Shown here: in pieces, positions 59,181 through 64,000 of the stretch
How the letters are laid out: the number at the start of each line of letters is the position of its first letter
Numbering within the stretch: the stretch's first letter is position 1
Assembly: GCA_009760855.2 (NCBI GenBank)
Contig: WPIO01000005.1
Location: 1,050,501 to 1,114,500 of the forward strand
DNA length: 64,000 bases
Direction of reading: 5' to 3'
From: Cristatella mucedo
Lineage: Eukaryota > Bryozoa > Phylactolaemata > Cristatellidae
The notes under the pieces: model-generated
Seen by the model: only the letters and a program-made list of their open reading frames with translations
What the model was told of the DNA's origin: nothing
Databases searched by the model: none
Program-made: the position numbers and the translations under genes

Positions 59181-62100
59181 GTCCTGCTAAGATCAGCAGC
59201 TCGCGAGGGTCGACGACCAGCGCGTATCTGGCAGCGGGTGCCGTGCGGCAGTTACGCGTCACCTTACGGCCGCATTAATCATAAGCCAGCCGGGCAATAC
59301 TCCTGGGCCCCGGTCGTGACCTCGCCGTTCGGCCGAAGCTGGGCCGGTCCCTAGCTCGGGTGAGCTGTTTGCTCAACCGCCCGGTCTTAAGCGTGCGTGT
59401 CGTCCAGTTGCATACACTGAGTGACGACGGCTCGAAATGCCGCGAGCGCTTCCACGCCGGTCCTCAGCTCTGGCCTTCTCGTTGGTCGCCAGAGCTCCTG
59501 GCTCGGTTGGGTGCCCATTGCGTAATAGTTGGAGTGGACGTTTGCACTTTGCTTCGTGCGAGCGAGCGCTGCTGCTGCTGCTCATCGTGTGGGCCTGCAT
59601 ATTAATTAGGCATTCCAGGGCTCCCCGCAGATTTGGCACGCTGCTTCCTGAGAGCATAGCGGCTGCCAACTGCTCGCTCTTCACGTGGGCCTGCAGCATA
59701 ACCAGGCGCTCCCCCCCCCCCGCCGCCATCGATCCCTGCAGCTTTGGCAAGCAGCCATCTTCGGAGCTCGAAGTCCCAGCTGCCCGAGGATTCGTTTCGC
59801 TGGCGAGAGCTCAAGTTCTATCGGCTCAACGTCTGCATGCGTTTAACTTCCCATTGTAATATTGGGTCCGCAGTGGGCGGTACCGAACGAGAGCTTTCCT
59901 GTAAAGCTCGAAACGCTTAGGTTCTCAGCGAGCACGCTTGCCAACGGATATTATCTCACGCAAGAAATTAGGATCCTTTGCAAGAAGTGAGCGAGCTGCC
60001 GTCGGTGGATCGCTATCGCCGTCCGGCCGCTAGTAAGCGTGTGGACAGAGCCTTTTACAAGTCGTAGCTCATGCAGCCCGGTTTGCTGGGGGGGGGGGCC
60101 ACTGCCGGCTAACCATATCTAGGCAGTGATGCCTGCTGAACGGCTGCAGTCAACATAAATACGTGATCGGAACAGCAAAAAAAGCGCTAGCAAATCCCTC
60201 GCCTGGGATATTGTGGTGCTTCGTATCCAGACAGGGGAGAGTATTGTGTCGTATCGGCACCGAGAGGGGCTTTGAACCCACGGTTTTTGATGCAGCCAAC
60301 GTGTGACCTAATGCCCCCCCCCCCCTGCAGGCATGCTGTCGGCCGGCTGTGCTTTGTGTGCACGAGCTCTCCCGTTTGGTTGTGGTAGCAGGAAGTTGGC
60401 ATCGTGCAGGCAGGGCCGAGTAACTTCCGGTGGCGGCTGCTCGGGTCTGCTAGAAGCCTGAAATTATTTGCTCCGAGCCTACAAGGCTTAGCTAGAGAGC
60501 ATCCTGGACGTGCCTCGATCTCAGCCTCGTTACCACGATAAGATTCACATATGTAAGTAAAGTGCTTAGAAAGTGGTAGCTAAGGACCGCTGGAGAAGAT
60601 GTGTGGAGTCTAGTATTAGAGTCTTTATCCTTTTCTTACAAGCTGTGCATGCATGGTTACTTCTCATCAGAAAATGCTGCAGGGGATCTGCAAAGAACCA
60701 GATGCCTAAAAGAAATTTAGCGACGAGTAGATGGTTATGCCAGAATGATGCCAGCACTCGATTGCCATGGCCAAAGCCATCAAACGACTCGAAATGCTGG
60801 TACTCTTGAGCGTGCAATGATCACCTTTCCTCAGTCTCGACAAGAGGGCTGCCACGATTTTAGTGCAGCCGACTGCAATTGCTAGACGAGAAATCCCAAT
60901 CAGCGCCGGAAAAGGGCTTACGCAGGACGACGGCTTGCGAAAAAATGGGCCGCTGGTAGGTAGCCAGTGGAACTATGTGAGGCAAAGCGAGGGAAGGCAC
61001 CTGCACCACTATCGCTGCTCCAGCTGTGTGAAGAATAGCAGTAGCCGTGGAAGGCCCGTCGACTGTACTCTGCACACAGCAGTTTCTGAAAATTCAGTGT
61101 ATAGGCGTGGAAATTGGACCACACTTACTTCACCTGCTGTTACAGCAAACTAAATAAGTTTAGTAACAATCACATACCGAGCAACCGGTGTTAGCTATGC
61201 AATGAAGCTAATTGTATTCTCGTTCAAAAGCAGTTCCTGGTCGCTTCAGTCATTGCTCGTACCGCGTCCATCAATTCAGGAAGATGACCGCGACCATAAC
61301 GAAGACAAGCAAATTCCAATCCTTCGTGCGTACAGAAATCCCCAGTCTCTAGGATGCCGAACAGAATGCCGACATATCATTTCATGGATAAATACTTTTG
61401 TGCGGCCAGTATCAATGTCGAGGGTCTTCACGTTTCACGATTTGCCGATGATTCCGGATACGAAGAGAGCCTTAACCGTAGGCTGAATGAGATCTGGATG
61501 TAGTCACATGTCCAGATTGCAGTAATAATAGGAGATCATAGCGTACAATCGTGTGAGAATATTTGCTTGAGTACGAGGGATTTTTTGTGAGTGGGGCCAT
61601 GCACGTGAGCGACAAGAGAAAATGAATCATTCAGCATATGAAATTTTGTAAATTCCTTACTCTATATGTGCATAGCTTCTCCTCTGGTCATTGGTGAACG
61701 AGTTTCTTCTGTAAGAGGCCATAATGAAAGCAATAAAACTGGGCACATTATGCCTCTCTCGCGACTACTGCAGACCTCTATGGGTCACGTGACAACCTTC
61801 CTGTAAGCATAACCTTTTTATAAACATATAAAATTGTAAGAGGGATGGTGTAGTCACTGAGAAGCTCGACTACATATATTGATATTTTATGGAGTGCTTG
61901 CTCAATTAAGTCTATTCAGCAGTATATAGTTCGTGACGAACTCGATGTTTTGCTTTATAATTAGATGAGATCCAATTACAATTGCCATCCGGCTCATTAG
62001 TGGGCGAAAACATGGGCCGGGGTGTTAACTGAGTGCTCGTATCCACATTACTAGACCGTTCGCGAACGTAGCGTGCAGGCGTGCATGGAGATCAAGCTCT

Positions 62101-62980
62101 GGCTAATCTATTGGCATACACCTTGGTGCTAGTGAAGCAGCCAACGGTTACTGGTTAAGCTAGCCCGCAGCCCCTCGCTAGCTAATACTTAGCGCGTATC
62201 GGCCTCAAAAAAGCGGCCGCTTTGTCGTGTTCATAGCGGAAAGGGCGACAGAAAATCTTAAATTAGCACCGAAAGTGAGGCGGACCCACTGGCGGCTTTT
62301 CTCTTTAGACGGTCGCGAAGCCAAGCTCCGAAAATGGGGACTTTACTTACTTGATGATTAATTAGGTAAACAATCGCAATCCGGGCGTCGCCATTATTAG
62401 AGCCAGCGTCGCGAAAGAAAGAGAGCGAACGTTGCAGTGGGCTCCCGCGTAATGGCGGGAGGCCGCTGCCGCCGGCGGTCCGGTCACCGCCTGCAGGCCG
62501 CGGCTACCCGCGGAGCGGTGGCCAGCTCGACTAGATACAGTACCTACTCGTCGCCTCGGCCGAATCGGCAGCCTCAGTCGTTCGTACCGCACCTACTGTA
62601 CCCAACGACCGCCGCCGCCCGCTCGACATGCGGACATGCTGCGTAGAACAGGAAACTAAAACAAAAAACTAACCGAGAAGCAGCCGGCAGACAGCAACAC
62701 TCGTCGGTGGGTGGGAAGACTAGCCGATACGCGCGTCGAGTCATCCAGTCGCGCTATCTATTGACGATACGGTAGGCACTGCCAGTCAAAGACAGCTACT
62801 ATTTCCTTATCATAGCATAGCTAGACTAAGTAGAATGCAACAAAGTACATCGTGCACATCGTCATTAAGATGTTTCCAGTAAATTAAGCAAATTTGGAGG
62901 AAAGTATGGCTACTATGTGCCTGCTTAACCAATTTTATTAGGGAAAAGTTGGCTCATAAGTAAGTTGAATGTGCGGCAAT
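59181..62980. other. GC-rich upstream region and intergenic sequence
   Basis: 59181-59860 is CpG-rich and lies just upstream of the small minus-strand gene, so it may hold its promoter. It includes an imperfect duplication of a GTGGGCCTGCA-containing block (near 59590 and 59690). A second GC-rich block is at 62420-62650, possibly a first exon or promoter. Frames elsewhere (60566-61153, 61202-61486) are unrecognised. Confidence 0.4.
60245..60325 (-). repeat. tRNA-like sequence, possible third SINE head
   Basis: The minus strand has CCGTGGGTTCAAAGCCCC, an imperfect B box, preceded by GCATTAGGTCACACGTTGGC. It resembles the SINE heads at 1416 and 51818 but lacks their CAATCCTTTATTGC tail. Confidence 0.25.
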
Positions 62981-62984
62981 TCAA

Positions 62985-63725
62985 ATCATCTCCGCAGTCA
63001 AGCCTACCTACTATCAACTAAGTACCCTTGCAGAAGACATTCTGATTTACTTAGTTAAGGATACCACGTCCAAGTTGTTTCGTGCACTTGTGTCATTCTG
63101 TCTAGACTTTTCTAACTTAATCCTGCTTGTGTAATACGACGTTTATAATTGGTGCACAATCCTACAGCTTGGCTTGTTTGTGAACGTCGTTACTGACTGG
63201 TTACACCGCTTATCACCGACCTGCACTGGCTTGTCATCAAACAGCGTACCAACTTTAATGGTCTGTCACTCCCTTTTCAGGCCCCTTCATTCTCTTGCTT
63301 CGGCTATTAGCAATCCAAAATACTCCTTAAACAAGCCTCTCGTAGTACCGCCTGTTCCTCCAACGATTGTCATTTGCAAAGACATCTAGCGAATCTAAAC
63401 TTCCTGAGAGAGTGAGTGTACCGGAAGCTGCTCTGCTCCTCCACATTGCTTGAAACTCACTAAGACTGACATCATCAAGACGTCTTCTGACTTGACAGAA
63501 TTTAAAAAGGAACTACAACCCACCTGATGATCACTGCCTCGGCACTCCCCCCACCGCCGCGAATAAATTGCCTGTGAAGCTTCTGTACGGGCTGAAATTG
63601 TGCACTCCACGATTAACCAATTGATATGCTTCCTTTCCAGCATATATTAATTGCTTAGAAACAAAGGAAGTTCTCTCATAGCACAACACAAATATTTTAA
63701 TATTAGTTTTTATTATCGTTTACAT
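62985..63725 (+). mobile_element. Decayed family B retrotransposon 3' fragment
   Basis: Contains an RT end in broken frames (CNPTAWLVCERR-like near 63160, LITDLHWLVIKQRTNF near 63210-63260) and the family 3' end (CAGAATTTAAAAAGGAACTA near 63500, GATATGCTTCCTTTCCAGC near 63625). It closes in TTATTATCG. Confidence 0.65.
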
Positions 63726-64000
63726 CACACTGTGGGTACTTCCGGTTATCCCGACCGAAGGTCAAGATTTAGGAATTGAAGTAAGTTCTGGCTGCGGGTC
63801 TACTCTTCATATTGCACTAATAAACCTTTTTTCGCTCAAAGAGTGCTGTAAATTCAAACTGTTGGTTCCATTCTATTGCCATTTAAAAAATTCAACGTTG
63901 ATTTCTGTGTACACTACAAATGCTAGAAAACAGTGCGAAACGTCGTAGTTACATGTCAGCACCTAAGAGTTCAAGCCATCTAATTTGGTCCACTGGGATG
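63726..64000. other. Window end, nothing recognised
   Basis: No gene or repeat supported after the family B tail. Confidence 0.4.

Overview
This is a window of an animal nuclear genome. Genes are split by GT-AG introns, reading frames are interrupted by simple repeats (CT/GA and CA/GT microsatellites) and by many decayed retrotransposons, and no bacterial-style operon is visible. The two large genes, SEPSECS and TAF5L, are animal-type proteins. The species cannot be told from the sequence. The non-LTR families, tRNA-derived SINE, DUF4371/hAT remnant and an invertebrate repeat-associated ORF family suggest a non-vertebrate metazoan. Homology statements rest on remembered family sequences; no search was run.

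Layout. 1-2130: decayed hAT transposon (-) containing a tRNA-derived SINE. 2200-2880: non-LTR fragment (-). 3810-22561: SEPSECS (+), ten coding exons forming one open frame of 598 codons, with retroelements in its introns. 22600-32300: intergenic transposon graveyard (non-LTR reverse transcriptase copies, a Ty3/gypsy integrase remnant, and a tandem array with a conserved YRN motif). 32554-55574: TAF5L (+), fifteen coding exons forming one open frame of 594 codons, with further retroelement copies and microsatellites in its introns. 58393-59180: a small two-exon gene (-), convergent with TAF5L, encoding a short leucine-rich helical protein resembling LURAP1/FAM89. 59200-64000: GC-rich upstream sequence, a possible tRNA-like repeat and a non-LTR fragment.

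Gene roles. SEPSECS makes selenocysteinyl-tRNA from phosphoseryl-tRNA(Sec). TAF5L is the WD40 scaffold subunit of SAGA-type histone acetyltransferase complexes. Nothing here links their functions; they are simply neighbours on the same strand. Both starts are preceded, within about 170 bases, by an opposite-strand open frame, so bidirectional promoters are possible.

Mobile DNA. Two non-LTR families recur. Family A has copies at 6990-8530 (-), 24510-26200 (+) and 42350-43265 (+), plus short 3' pieces; it ends in pentanucleotide tails. Family B has copies at about 17900-20315 (+) and 46150-48335 (+), plus many 3' pieces; it ends in ATT-type tails. No copy keeps an intact YADD catalytic box.
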